Below, piece after piece: positions 45,554-54,315 of a stretch of DNA of 64,000 bases (positions within the stretch are counted from its first letter, which is position 1; the number at the start of each line of letters is the position of its first letter). The notes beneath the pieces are model-generated. The model made no database searches. It was not told the origin of the DNA and saw only the letters and a program-made list of their open reading frames with translations. Made by a program: the position numbers and the translations under genes. Origin of the DNA: Clostridiales bacterium (GTDB lineage Bacteria; Bacillota; Clostridia; Christensenellales; Aristaeellaceae). The stretch spans positions 1 to 64,000 of the forward strand of contig SFJH01000020.1 of NCBI GenBank assembly GCA_004555155.1, written 5' to 3'.

Positions 45554-45592
45554 AAACCGGGGAACGGGCATGACTCGTTCCCCGGTTTTCTT
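45554..45592 (+). terminator. Intra-operon hairpin terminator after the binding protein
   Basis: AAACCGGGGAACG (45554-45566) pairs with CGTTCCCCGGTTT (45576-45588); TTCTTT follows. Incomplete termination here would give more binding protein than permease, as in many sugar operons. Confidence 0.8.
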
Positions 45593-45638
45593 TCGTCGGA
45601 ATCCGAAACCTATCCAACCCCGAAAGGAAGATGATCAT

Positions 45639-46556
45639 ATGGTCACGAATGCCGAGATTATGCGCGCGCAAAAAAAGAGACGCAGAAAGGACACGCTTTC
45701 GGCCTACCTGTTTCTGTCTCCCGCGCTGTTGATCTACATCTGCTTTTTCGTCATTCCCATCATCATGGTGGGCTATCTGACGTTCCACAAGTACAATGTC
45801 ATCACCCCTGCGGTGTGGAACGATTACAAGAACTTCATCCGCCTTACCATGGACAAGCGCGTGCCGCTGACCATCTGGAATTCCTTCAAGATGGTTCTGC
45901 TGATTTGCCCGATGCACATCATCGTATCGCTGCTTCTGGCGCTGGGCGTCAACAGCATCCGCAATCGCACCGCCGTATTCGCCATGCGCACGATCCTGTA
46001 CTTCCCGGTCCTGGTATCCGTCACTGCCGTGGCGCTGGCATGGAAATTCATCTTCAGCACCGACTTCGGCGTGATCAACTGGTTTCTGAGTCTGCTGGGA
46101 TGTGATCCGATTCCCTGGCTGCAATCCTCCTTCTGGGCGTATCCTGCGTTTATGATTTTCTCGCTGTGGAAAAACGTGGGTCTTTACTTCCTGTATTTCT
46201 ACATCGCGCTGCGCGGTATTGACCGGTCCATTCTTGAAGCTGCAGAGCTCGACGGCGCCAAGCCGGCCCGAAAGTTCTTCAGCATCACCCTGCCCATGAT
46301 TTCTCCCACAACGTTCTTCGTCGTGGTCACCATGTTGATCGGCTGCATGCAGATCTTCGACGAGCCGTACATCCTGACCAATGGCGGCCCCGGCGATGCA
46401 ACGCGGTCGTTCTCCATGTATATCTATGAAACTGCATTTGTTTCGCAGAACTACGGCTATGCCTGCGTGCTTGCTCTGATTATGATGGCCATCGTGCTGA
46501 CGATTACACTGATTCAGTTCAAGGGCAATTCGTGGGTCAGCTACGAGCGCGATTAA
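45639..46556 (+). CDS. Sugar ABC transporter permease (MalF/UgpA type)
   Basis: A 305-residue protein with six helices (AYLFLSPALLIYICFFVIPI, MVLLICPMHIIVSLLLALGV, and so on). The ATPase-contact loop EAAELDGAKPARKFFSITLPM (about 216-236) is the EAA motif of carbohydrate importers. ATG 45639 follows GAAAGGAAG. Pairs with the next gene. The ATPase is not encoded here and is probably a shared MsmX-like protein, as usual in Firmicutes. Confidence 0.92.
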   Translation: MVTNAEIMRAQKKRRRKDTLSAYLFLSPALLIYICFFVIPIIMVGYLTFHKYNVITPAVWNDYKNFIRLTMDKRVPLTIWNSFKMVLLICPMHIIVSLLLALGVNSIRNRTAVFAMRTILYFPVLVSVTAVALAWKFIFSTDFGVINWFLSLLGCDPIPWLQSSFWAYPAFMIFSLWKNVGLYFLYFYIALRGIDRSILEAAELDGAKPARKFFSITLPMISPTTFFVVVTMLIGCMQIFDEPYILTNGGPGDATRSFSMYIYETAFVSQNYGYACVLALIMMAIVLTITLIQFKGNSWVSYERD

Positions 46557-46572
46557 AAAGGGGGAAATACAA

Positions 46573-47421
46573 GTGGACAAAACCAACTCCCGGGCAGTAG
46601 CCCGCAAAAACCTGCGAAAGACCGTCATCTCCCTGCTGCTGATTCTGTTCTGCACGTTTATGCTCATGCCGCTGGGCTGGATGATCTCTACATCGCTGCG
46701 TTCGCCTTTGAAGGCGTTCCAGCTGCCGCCATCGTTTATCCCGACGGAAATCAACTTTGAAAACTATCGCCAGGCATTTGAGAAGGTCAATTTTCTTTCC
46801 TTCATCAAGAACTCCCTGATCGTTTCCGTCAGCGCCACTGCACTGCAGCTGGTGGCATCGTCCCTGGCTGCTTTCGCCTTCACGCGGATCAACTTTCCGG
46901 GTAAAAACGTCGTATTCATCATGTTCCTCGCTGCCATGATGATTCCCGGCCAGGTTGTATCCATTCCCCGGTTCATCGTCATGAGCAAGGTCGGCCTGAT
47001 CAACCATCATCTCGCACTGATTCTGCCCGCCATTTTCAGCGCGATGTCCATCTTCCTGCTGCGCCAGTCCATGATGGCCATTCCACGCAGCTACGACGAG
47101 GCCGCCTATATCGACGGTGCGACGAAACTGCAGTGCTACCTGAAAATCATCGTGCCCATGACCAAGCCGACCATGATGGTGATGGCCATGCAGACCTTCG
47201 TGGCCACCTGGAATGATTTCTATGGCGCATTGATCTATATCAACGATGTGGACAAGATGACCCTCCCGCTGGGCCTTGTACAGCTCAACGGCGTTATGGG
47301 TACAGGCAGCAAAGCGATGATCATTGCCGGCGTTGTGATTTCACTGATTCCTTCCTTGCTGATGTATTGCTTCGGCCAGCGCTATTTGATCGAAGGCATC
47401 ACCATCGGCGGCTTGAAATAA
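46573..47421 (+). CDS. Sugar ABC transporter permease (MalG/UgpE type)
   Basis: A 282-residue protein starting at GTG 46573 behind AAAGGGGGAAA. Six helices; EAA loop YDEAAYIDGATKLQCYLKIIVPM (about 176-198). The C-terminal motif GQRYLIEGITIGGLK is standard for MalG-type carbohydrate permeases. It completes the importer with the previous gene and precedes a glycosidase by 24 bp. Confidence 0.93.
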   Translation: MDKTNSRAVARKNLRKTVISLLLILFCTFMLMPLGWMISTSLRSPLKAFQLPPSFIPTEINFENYRQAFEKVNFLSFIKNSLIVSVSATALQLVASSLAAFAFTRINFPGKNVVFIMFLAAMMIPGQVVSIPRFIVMSKVGLINHHLALILPAIFSAMSIFLLRQSMMAIPRSYDEAAYIDGATKLQCYLKIIVPMTKPTMMVMAMQTFVATWNDFYGALIYINDVDKMTLPLGLVQLNGVMGTGSKAMIIAGVVISLIPSLLMYCFGQRYLIEGITIGGLK

Positions 47422-47445
47422 CAATTCCCACAAGGAGAAATCAAA

Positions 47446-50040
47446 ATGAAAAAAATCTATAGGGGCGCAAAGCGCCAGGAAATCTCGTTCCCGATCGGCG
47501 GCATCGGCTCCGGCTCCATCGGACTGGACGGAACCGGCCGTCTGCGCGACTGGGAGATCTTCAACCGCCCGTCCAAGGGCAGCTTCAACGGCTTCAGCCA
47601 TTTCGGCGTCAAGGCGGAATCCAACGGAAAAACCGTGGACGCCCGCGTGATGAACTCCGACTGGCTGGGCTCGCGCATGGGACGCTATGTGGAGCATAAC
47701 GCCTACGTCGGCTACGGATACGGCCCGTTCCGCGAGATGCTCTGCGGCGTTCCCCATTTCCGCGACAGCGAATTCGCCGGCGAATTCCCCCTGGCCGAGG
47801 TGCGCTTTCTGGATGAGACCTTCCCCGGACAGGTATCGCTGGAAGCCTTCAACCCCTTCATTCCCTCCAACGACCGGGACTCCAGCATCCCCGCCGCCTT
47901 CTTCACCGCCGTCATCACCAACACCGGCGATACGGCCATGGACTACACCTTCGAGCTGTCCGTGAACAACCCCTCCAAGCGCCCGCACGACAATCGCCCG
48001 GCCGCCGCGCCGAACTTCCACGGCGTGGAGCTGGCCGACGATTTCACCGACGATACCCATGAGCACTACGGCAGCATCGCCTTTGGCGCGCCCGCATCGA
48101 AGGACATCCAGGCGCAGCAGTACTGGTATCGCGGCAACTGGTTCGACAACCTGGGCATTTTCTGGCAGGACTTCACCGCTCCCGGCGCGCTGAAAAACCG
48201 CGTGTACGAAGGCGCCGGCGACAAGGTGCGCGAGGATGTGGCCACGGTGGCCGTGCGCGCCACGGTCGCTCCGGGCGAGACCTGGCGGCAGAAGTTCGTG
48301 ATCGCCTGGTACTATCCCAACTGCATCAACTACTGGTCGGGCTGCAATGCCGCCGACAAGAACACGTGCCGCGACACCAAGACCTGGAAGAACTACTACG
48401 CCTCCCAGTTTGACAGCGCCGTCGAGGTCGCCGACTACGCCCTCCGGGAGTGGGATCGCCTCGAGCAGGAAACCCGCCGCTTCCACGACGCGCTGTTCGC
48501 CTCCACCCTGCCCGAAGCCGCGCTGGACGCGGTGAGCGCCAATCTGGCCGTGCTGAAGTCCGCCACGGTGCTCCGCCTGCCCGACGGCCAGTTCTATGGC
48601 TTCGAAGGCTGCCAGACCAACAGCGGCTGCTGCGAGGGCAGCTGCACCCACGTGTGGAACTACGCCTTCGCGCTGCCCTTCCTGTTCCCGGCGCTGGAGC
48701 GCTCCATGCGCGAGCTGGACTACACCTACAACCAGAACGACGACGGCGGCATGCCCTTCCGCCTGCAGCTGCCGCTGGGCAAGGAGCGCTCGAAATTCCG
48801 CCCCTGCGTCGACGGCCAGATGGGCGGCGTCATCAAGACCTACCGCGAATGGAAGCTCTGCGGCGACGACGAATGGCTGAAAACCTGGTGGCCAAAGGTG
48901 AAGAAATCGCTGGAATACGCCTGGGCGCCCACCAACGCCGACCGCTGGGATCCCGACCGGACCGGCGTGATCTCCGGCCGCCAGCACCATACGCTGGACA
49001 TGGAGCTGTTCGGCCCCAACGCCTGGCTGAACGCCTTCTACGTGGGCGCGCTGACCGCCGCGGCTGAGATGGCCGAGGCCATGGGCGATCCGGACGCCGC
49101 CCTGTACCGCGATCTGGCCGCGAAGGGCCGCGCCTATACCGACACCGAGCTGTTCAACGGCGACTACTACTTCCAGAAGGTGGATATCCGCGACCGCTCC
49201 GTCCTCGATCCCTATGCGGCCGGCAACACGCTGACCGGCGGCTCCACCGTGGATGTGTACTGGAATGACGAGGCCGGGCAGCTCAAGTACCAGATTGCCG
49301 AGGGCTGCAGCATCGATCAGGTGCTCGCCCAGTGGATGTGCGAGCTGTCCGGCGTGGGCGAGATTCTGGATTCCGGAAAGGTGTCCGCCGCGCTGCACGC
49401 CATCTACCGCTACAACTTCAAGCCGGTCCTGCGCAATCATTTCAATCCCTGCCGCATCTACGGTCTGGACGATGAAGCCGGCCTGGTGATCTGCGAGTGG
49501 CCCGAGGGCCACGAAAAGCCCGTGGTGCCCATCCCCTATGCTGAAGAGACCATGCACGGCTTTGAATATCAGGCCGCCACGCACATGATCCTGCACGGCA
49601 TGGAAAAGGAGGGCATGGACGTGGTGCGCGGCATCCGCGACCGCTACGACGGCGAGAAGCGCAATCCCTGGAACGAATTCGAGTGCGGCAGCAACTACGC
49701 CCGGAGCATGGCGAGCTACGCGCTGCTGCTGGCCTTCTCCGGATTCCGCTTCGACATGCGCAGAAACCGCATGGGCATGCGCCCGCTGCATCCGGGCAGC
49801 TACTTCTGGTCCCTGGACGGCGCATGGGGCGACAGCCGCTTCGACGACGTGTCCGCCCGGATGAACGTGCTCTACGGAGCGTTCACGCTGGCCGAATGGA
49901 TCGTGCCCGATCCGGAAAAGGTGACCTCCGTGCTCATCAACGGCTGTTCTGCCTGCTTCTCCGCGGACAAGGAGGCAATCGTGCTGGAAAGCGCCGCCGT
50001 TCTGAGGGAAGGCGACTTCATCGAAGCCCGCTACGACTGA
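47446..50040 (+). CDS. GH116-like glycosidase (glucosylceramidase/DUF608 type), first copy
   Basis: An 864-residue cytosolic protein, no signal peptide. The N-terminal beta domain starts with the family motif PIGGIGSGSIGLDGTGRL and DWEIFNRP. In the C-terminal (alpha/alpha)6 domain, E387 in FEGCQTN and D518 in HHTLDMELFGPN occupy the places of the nucleophile and acid/base of characterised GH116 enzymes (from memory of TxGH116 and GBA2). Cysteine-rich CCEGSCTHVWNY (about 396-407) lies between. It probably cleaves a beta-glucoside or beta-xyloside taken up by the adjacent importer. The length fits GH116. Confidence 0.85.
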   Translation: MKKIYRGAKRQEISFPIGGIGSGSIGLDGTGRLRDWEIFNRPSKGSFNGFSHFGVKAESNGKTVDARVMNSDWLGSRMGRYVEHNAYVGYGYGPFREMLCGVPHFRDSEFAGEFPLAEVRFLDETFPGQVSLEAFNPFIPSNDRDSSIPAAFFTAVITNTGDTAMDYTFELSVNNPSKRPHDNRPAAAPNFHGVELADDFTDDTHEHYGSIAFGAPASKDIQAQQYWYRGNWFDNLGIFWQDFTAPGALKNRVYEGAGDKVREDVATVAVRATVAPGETWRQKFVIAWYYPNCINYWSGCNAADKNTCRDTKTWKNYYASQFDSAVEVADYALREWDRLEQETRRFHDALFASTLPEAALDAVSANLAVLKSATVLRLPDGQFYGFEGCQTNSGCCEGSCTHVWNYAFALPFLFPALERSMRELDYTYNQNDDGGMPFRLQLPLGKERSKFRPCVDGQMGGVIKTYREWKLCGDDEWLKTWWPKVKKSLEYAWAPTNADRWDPDRTGVISGRQHHTLDMELFGPNAWLNAFYVGALTAAAEMAEAMGDPDAALYRDLAAKGRAYTDTELFNGDYYFQKVDIRDRSVLDPYAAGNTLTGGSTVDVYWNDEAGQLKYQIAEGCSIDQVLAQWMCELSGVGEILDSGKVSAALHAIYRYNFKPVLRNHFNPCRIYGLDDEAGLVICEWPEGHEKPVVPIPYAEETMHGFEYQAATHMILHGMEKEGMDVVRGIRDRYDGEKRNPWNEFECGSNYARSMASYALLLAFSGFRFDMRRNRMGMRPLHPGSYFWSLDGAWGDSRFDDVSARMNVLYGAFTLAEWIVPDPEKVTSVLINGCSACFSADKEAIVLESAAVLREGDFIEARYD

Positions 50041-50067
50041 CGCTCTTTTCCCAACGCCCAATCAAGA

Positions 50068-50610
50068 ATGGATGTGAATTCCTTGGCAAACCGCATTTAT
50101 CTCATCACCGGCGTCATGGCCTCCGGGAAATCCACCGTCGCGCAGCTGCTGGCCGAGCGGCTGCCGCGCGCCGTACACCTTCGCGGCGACGTCTTCCGCA
50201 GGATGATCGTCTCCGGCCGGGAGGAAATGTGCCAGGACGCCGGCGAGGAGGCCTTCCGCCAGCTTCGGCTCCGCTATCGGATCACCGCTGACGCCGCCCG
50301 GCGCTATTATGAAGCCGGATTCGACGTCGTGGTGCAGGACAACTACTATGGCCCCATGCTGGAAGCCATGACGAATCTGCTGGAGGGGCTGCCGGTGCAG
50401 GTCATCGTGCTGTGCCCCTCCGTGGAAGCGGTGGCCGAGCGCGAGCGAACCCGGGGCAAGAAGGGCTATGGCGGCTACGACGTGGCCCCGCTCTATGAAA
50501 GCTTTATGCGCGAAACGCCCCGTCTGGGCCTGTGGCTGGACACCACGCGCATGACGCCCGAGGAAACCGTGAACCGCATTTTCAACGACATCATTGGAGG
50601 ACAACCATGA
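50068..50610 (+). CDS. Small P-loop kinase (AAA_33 / zeta-like fold), substrate unknown
   Basis: A 180-residue protein with Walker A TGVMASGKSTVAQ (about 14-26), an RGDVFRRMI segment, QDNYYGPML (about 91-99, Walker B-like DN) and a lid with RERTRGKKGYG (about 130). It belongs to the AAA_33/chloramphenicol phosphotransferase-like group of small-molecule or polynucleotide kinases. Start is uncertain: ATG 50068, GTG 50074 and TTG 50083 are in frame with weak ribosome sites. It overlaps the second glycosidase (ATGA) and so is coupled to it. A role in phosphorylating the released sugar is a guess from place only. Confidence 0.7.
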   Translation: MDVNSLANRIYLITGVMASGKSTVAQLLAERLPRAVHLRGDVFRRMIVSGREEMCQDAGEEAFRQLRLRYRITADAARRYYEAGFDVVVQDNYYGPMLEAMTNLLEGLPVQVIVLCPSVEAVAERERTRGKKGYGGYDVAPLYESFMRETPRLGLWLDTTRMTPEETVNRIFNDIIGGQP

Positions 50611-53087
50611 GAACATACCGCAACGACATGCCCCACGCCGATTTTCCCCTGGGCGGCATCGGCACCGGCACCATCACGCTGACCGCGGCCGGACGGTTGT
50701 GCGACTTCCAGATCTTCAATCGCCCCTCGCTGGGCGAAAAGATCCCCTACAGCTTCTTCAGCATGTACAGCCGTCTGGGCGACCGCACCGACGCCCGCGC
50801 GCTGGAGGCCAACCCGCGGCCGGATTTCTACATGGCCCGCGGCTATCATCCGCTGAACACCATGGGTCTGCCGAAGTTCGCCTCGTCCGAAATGACCGTG
50901 CGCTATCCCTTTGCCGAAATCGTCTTCACCGATGAAGCGCTGCCGCTGAAGGTCAAGCTGTGCGCCTTCACGCCCTTCATCCCCATGAACGCCGATGATT
51001 CCGGCATTCCCGCCGCGCTGTTCCGCTATGAGGTGGAAAACACCTCCTCCGAGGAAGCCGAGGTGCTCATCGCCTCCAGCATGGGCAACATCCACAACTA
51101 TCGCGGCTCGGACTGCTACGACAACTGCCTGCTCTCCCCGAACCTGGAAAACCGCACCGTGCGCGAGAACGGCCTGACCGGCGTGTTCATGACCGGCTCC
51201 GCCGTGCCGGAGGACGATCTGTTCTACGGCAACAACGCCATCCTCACCCCCGACGCGGACGCCGAGGTGCGCGAAATGTGGTATCGCGGCGGCTGGTATG
51301 ACGGCATCACCGACTTCTGGACGCACTTCAAGCAGGGCCGTCTCGAAATTCCCAGAGAGAGCGACGACAAATTCAGCGTCGTCGGCCCCGTGGCCTGCGT
51401 GGTGGGCAGCGTTGGCGTGCGCAAGCGCATCGCTCCCGGCTCAAAGGCGCAGTTCACCTTCGCAATTTCCTGGTATGTCCCCAACCGCCCGAAGGGCTGG
51501 CGCGTCGGCGACAACGACGGCGCAACGATGAAGAATTACTACGCCACCCAGTTTGCAGACGCTCTAGACGCCGGCCGCTCTCTGCTGAGCCGCCTGGGCG
51601 AGCTGGAGGACGGCAGCCGCCGCTTCGCCGACGCGCTGTACGCCTCCACGCTGCCGGAGGCCATGCTGGACGCCATGGCCAGCAACATCGCCGTGCTGCG
51701 CAGCACCACCTGCTGGCGCGCGCCCGACGGCACCTTCACCGCCTGGGAGGGCAGCCATGAGCAGGAGGGCAGCTGCCACGGCACCTGCACCCACGTCTGG
51801 GACTATGCCCAGACCGTGGCCTTCCTGTTCCCGGAGCTGGAGCAGTCCGCCCGCCGCAACGAATTCATGGTGGAAACCAACCCCGACGGCAAAATGACCT
51901 TCCGCACCCAGCGCGGCTTCGGCCTGCCCGACTGGGAGATGTACGCGGCCACCGACGGCCAGTACGGCACCATCATGCGCGCCTGGCGCGAATGGAAGCT
52001 GGGCGGCGACCGCGCCTTCCTGCAGGAGATCTATCCCAGCGTGCTGCGCGCCTTCGACTACGGCCTGAAGGAATGGGATTCGGACGGCGACGGCGTGCCC
52101 GATGCCCGTCAGCACAACACCTACGATATTGAATTCTACGGCCCGAACCCGCTGTGCGCCGTGATGATGCTCGGCGCCACCCGCGCCGTTGAGGAGATGG
52201 CCAGGGAGCTGGGCGATGAGGCCCGCGTCCGCGAAATGCAGGCGCTCTTCCCGAAGGCCCGGCAGAACTTCGAAAAGCTGTGCTGGCAGGGCGAATACTA
52301 TGTGCAGCGCCTGGACGACGTGGACAAGTATCCCTATCAGTTCGGCGTCGGCTGCCTGTCCGACCAGCTGCTCGGCCAGACCATCGCCAGCATCTCCGGC
52401 CTGGGCGACCTGCTGCCCGCGGAGCGCCTGGATTCCGCGATCCGCGCCGTCTACCGCTACAACTTCCTGGACGGCTCCAAGCGCAACCCCTGCATGCAGC
52501 GTCTGTATGTCGCGCCCGACGAGCCCGGCCTGGTGCTCTGCTCCTGGCCCGACGGCGGCACGCCCCGCTTCCCCTTCGTCTATTCCGACGAGGTCTGGAC
52601 GGGCATCGAATACCAGGTCGCCACGCTGATGATCTACCGCGGCATGGCCGAGGAGGCCGAAAAGCTGGTGAAGGCCGTCCGGCAGCGCTTCGACGGCGTG
52701 CGCCGCAGCCCCTGGAGCGAAATGGAGTGCGGCCACTACTACGCCCGCGCCATGGCCAGCTGGGGCCTGCTCGCCGCGATGTCCGGCTTCGACTGCAACA
52801 CCTATCATCAGGAGATGACCTTCGCGCCTGTTCAGCCCAACGGCACGCTGTTCTGGTCCATGGGCAGCGCCTGGGGAAATGTCAGCTTCCGTCCCGACGG
52901 CGTCAGCCTCGCTCCCAAGTACGGCACGCTGCGTCTGCGCAAGCTGACCGTGCCCGGTCTGGAGCGCCTGCATTGCGCGCGCGTGGGCGGCAGAACGCTG
53001 GACTGCACCGTTGAAAACGGCGCGCTGGTATTGCGCGAGTCCCTGACCCTCTCCGCCGACGAGACGCTGAGCCTCGAGTTCGCCTGA
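50607..53087 (+). CDS. GH116-like glycosidase, second diverged copy
   Basis: An 826-residue protein; ATG 50607 overlaps the kinase stop and has TTGGAGG upstream. Same architecture as the gene at 47446: LGGIGTGTITLTAAGRL and DFQIFNRPS at the N-terminus, E381 in AWEGSHEQ and D507 in QHNTYDIEFYGPN in the catalytic part, and CTHVWDYAQTVAFLFPELEQS. Sequence is clearly related but far from identical to the first copy; the Glu of CCEGSC is His here (SCHGTC). The two enzymes probably act on different linkages or parts of one substrate. Last gene of the operon. Confidence 0.83.
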   Translation: MRTYRNDMPHADFPLGGIGTGTITLTAAGRLCDFQIFNRPSLGEKIPYSFFSMYSRLGDRTDARALEANPRPDFYMARGYHPLNTMGLPKFASSEMTVRYPFAEIVFTDEALPLKVKLCAFTPFIPMNADDSGIPAALFRYEVENTSSEEAEVLIASSMGNIHNYRGSDCYDNCLLSPNLENRTVRENGLTGVFMTGSAVPEDDLFYGNNAILTPDADAEVREMWYRGGWYDGITDFWTHFKQGRLEIPRESDDKFSVVGPVACVVGSVGVRKRIAPGSKAQFTFAISWYVPNRPKGWRVGDNDGATMKNYYATQFADALDAGRSLLSRLGELEDGSRRFADALYASTLPEAMLDAMASNIAVLRSTTCWRAPDGTFTAWEGSHEQEGSCHGTCTHVWDYAQTVAFLFPELEQSARRNEFMVETNPDGKMTFRTQRGFGLPDWEMYAATDGQYGTIMRAWREWKLGGDRAFLQEIYPSVLRAFDYGLKEWDSDGDGVPDARQHNTYDIEFYGPNPLCAVMMLGATRAVEEMARELGDEARVREMQALFPKARQNFEKLCWQGEYYVQRLDDVDKYPYQFGVGCLSDQLLGQTIASISGLGDLLPAERLDSAIRAVYRYNFLDGSKRNPCMQRLYVAPDEPGLVLCSWPDGGTPRFPFVYSDEVWTGIEYQVATLMIYRGMAEEAEKLVKAVRQRFDGVRRSPWSEMECGHYYARAMASWGLLAAMSGFDCNTYHQEMTFAPVQPNGTLFWSMGSAWGNVSFRPDGVSLAPKYGTLRLRKLTVPGLERLHCARVGGRTLDCTVENGALVLRESLTLSADETLSLEFA

Positions 53088-53111
53088 TCCCCGAAACACG
53101 GTTCCCGCCAT

Positions 53112-53143
53112 GCGCCGCCGCAGCTTATCCGCTGCGGCGGCGC
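53112..53143 (+). terminator. Strong hairpin after the glycosidase operon
   Basis: GCGCCGCCGCAGC (53112-53124) and GCTGCGGCGGCGC (53131-53143), 6-nt loop. Only GTTCGCATTGTT follows, so it is a stable mRNA end or a weak terminator. Confidence 0.55.
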
Positions 53144-53284
53144 GTTCGCATTGTTCCGATATCGCTGCGCCGGCTGACGCCTCCGCGCCATTCCGGCAGC
53201 GTCCCCCCTCGCCCGGCATCCGCACGCACCATTGGTACATAAATTCCGACCATATGAGCGTATTTGACGAATTGTCAGCTTTGG

Positions 53285-53315
53285 TTGACAAAATTCCACG
53301 CGCAGCTGGTAGACT
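53285..53315 (+). promoter_or_regulatory. Possible promoter of the HTH-repeat protein gene
   Basis: TTGACA at 53285-53290 and TAGACT at 53310-53315 with a 19-bp spacer. A further TTGAC-GAATT-GTCA partial palindrome at 53264-53277 might be an operator. Weak evidence. Confidence 0.35.
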
Positions 53316-53384
53316 TTTTCCGCAAAAAATGATAGCATGAAGCCAAAAAAGAATCGCTTGAAAGCAGCATTCGGAAGGGAACTG

Positions 53385-54236
53385 ATGACCATGTCGTTTT
53401 CTGAAAACCTGATCACAAGGCGCAAACAGCTCGGCCTCTCCCAGGAGGAGCTGGGAAACCGGGTGGGCGCGTCGCGTCAGGCCGTTTCCAAATGGGAGAC
53501 AGGCCAGACCACGCCGGAGCTGGGCAAGCTGATCGAGCTGGCGCAGGTGTTCGGCTGCTCTCTGGACGCACTGGTCGGCGGCCCAGCGCCCGCCTCCGGC
53601 GCGCACGGCGTGGAAAGCGCCGGATTCCGCCGGGACGAACCCGCCGGAGAAGATCGTGCCTCCGCGCCCCTGTACGGCTCGCCCGACGCGCCGGACTGCG
53701 CCGCGCTCCGGGAATCGTCCGGCTCCGGCCACTATGAATACCGCAGCAGACGGGAATGGCTGGGCCTGCCGCTGGTGCACATCAATGTGGGGCTGCGGGG
53801 CCGTCATCGCGCAAAAGGCGTGATCGCCGTGGGCAACGAGGCGCTCGGCCTGGTCGCCGTGGGCTTTGCCGCCTGCGGCCTGATCAGCGCGGGAATGGTC
53901 AGCTGCGGACTGCTGGCGCTGGGCGCGCTGGCGGCGGGCATCGCATCGCTGGGCGGCGTCGCCTCGGGTGTGCTGGCGCTGGGCGGCGTGGCCGTCGGCC
54001 TCTGGGCTGCCGGCGGACTGGCCGTGGGCAAGGTGGCGCTGGGCGGACTGGCCGTGGGCTCGGACGTCGCGGTCGGCGGCATGGCCGTCGGCGGCATCGC
54101 CATCGGCGACAAGGCCGAGGGCGCCCGCACCTTCCTCACCGGAGAGCTGGGCAAAACCTGGACTGCCGCCGACGCCGCGCGATGTCTCCGGGCCGAACAT
54201 CCCCTGCTGGCGCGCTGGATCGAATGGCTGCTGTGA
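53385..54236 (+). CDS. XRE-type HTH protein with glycine-rich hydrophobic repeat domain
   Basis: A 283-residue protein; ATG 53385 is four bases after GGAAGGGA, with ATG 53391 as alternative. Residues 5-65 are an XRE helix-turn-helix (ITRRKQLGLSQEELGNRVG, SRQAVSKWETGQTTPEL). A polar linker of about 70 residues leads to about 100 residues of short repeats such as LALGGVAVG, GGLAVGKVALGG and VGGMAVGGIAIG, almost only Gly, Ala, Val and Leu, with a period near 5 and 10. This looks like a glycine-zipper or beta-solenoid-like domain, perhaps membrane-associated. The C-terminus is polar again. Regulatory target unknown. Confidence 0.8.
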   Translation: MTMSFSENLITRRKQLGLSQEELGNRVGASRQAVSKWETGQTTPELGKLIELAQVFGCSLDALVGGPAPASGAHGVESAGFRRDEPAGEDRASAPLYGSPDAPDCAALRESSGSGHYEYRSRREWLGLPLVHINVGLRGRHRAKGVIAVGNEALGLVAVGFAACGLISAGMVSCGLLALGALAAGIASLGGVASGVLALGGVAVGLWAAGGLAVGKVALGGLAVGSDVAVGGMAVGGIAIGDKAEGARTFLTGELGKTWTAADAARCLRAEHPLLARWIEWLL

Positions 54237-54262
54237 TTCCTCCCATGCGCCGCGCTCCGTAT

Positions 54263-54292
54263 TTGACAAGCCCCGCCTGCTTATACTATAAT
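54263..54292 (+). promoter_or_regulatory. Promoter of the BI-1 family gene and miaA
   Basis: TTGACA at 54263-54268 and TATAAT at 54287-54292, 18-bp spacer. Confidence 0.8.
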
Positions 54293-54315
54293 AGTCTGCA
54301 AAGAGGTGAGAAAAA

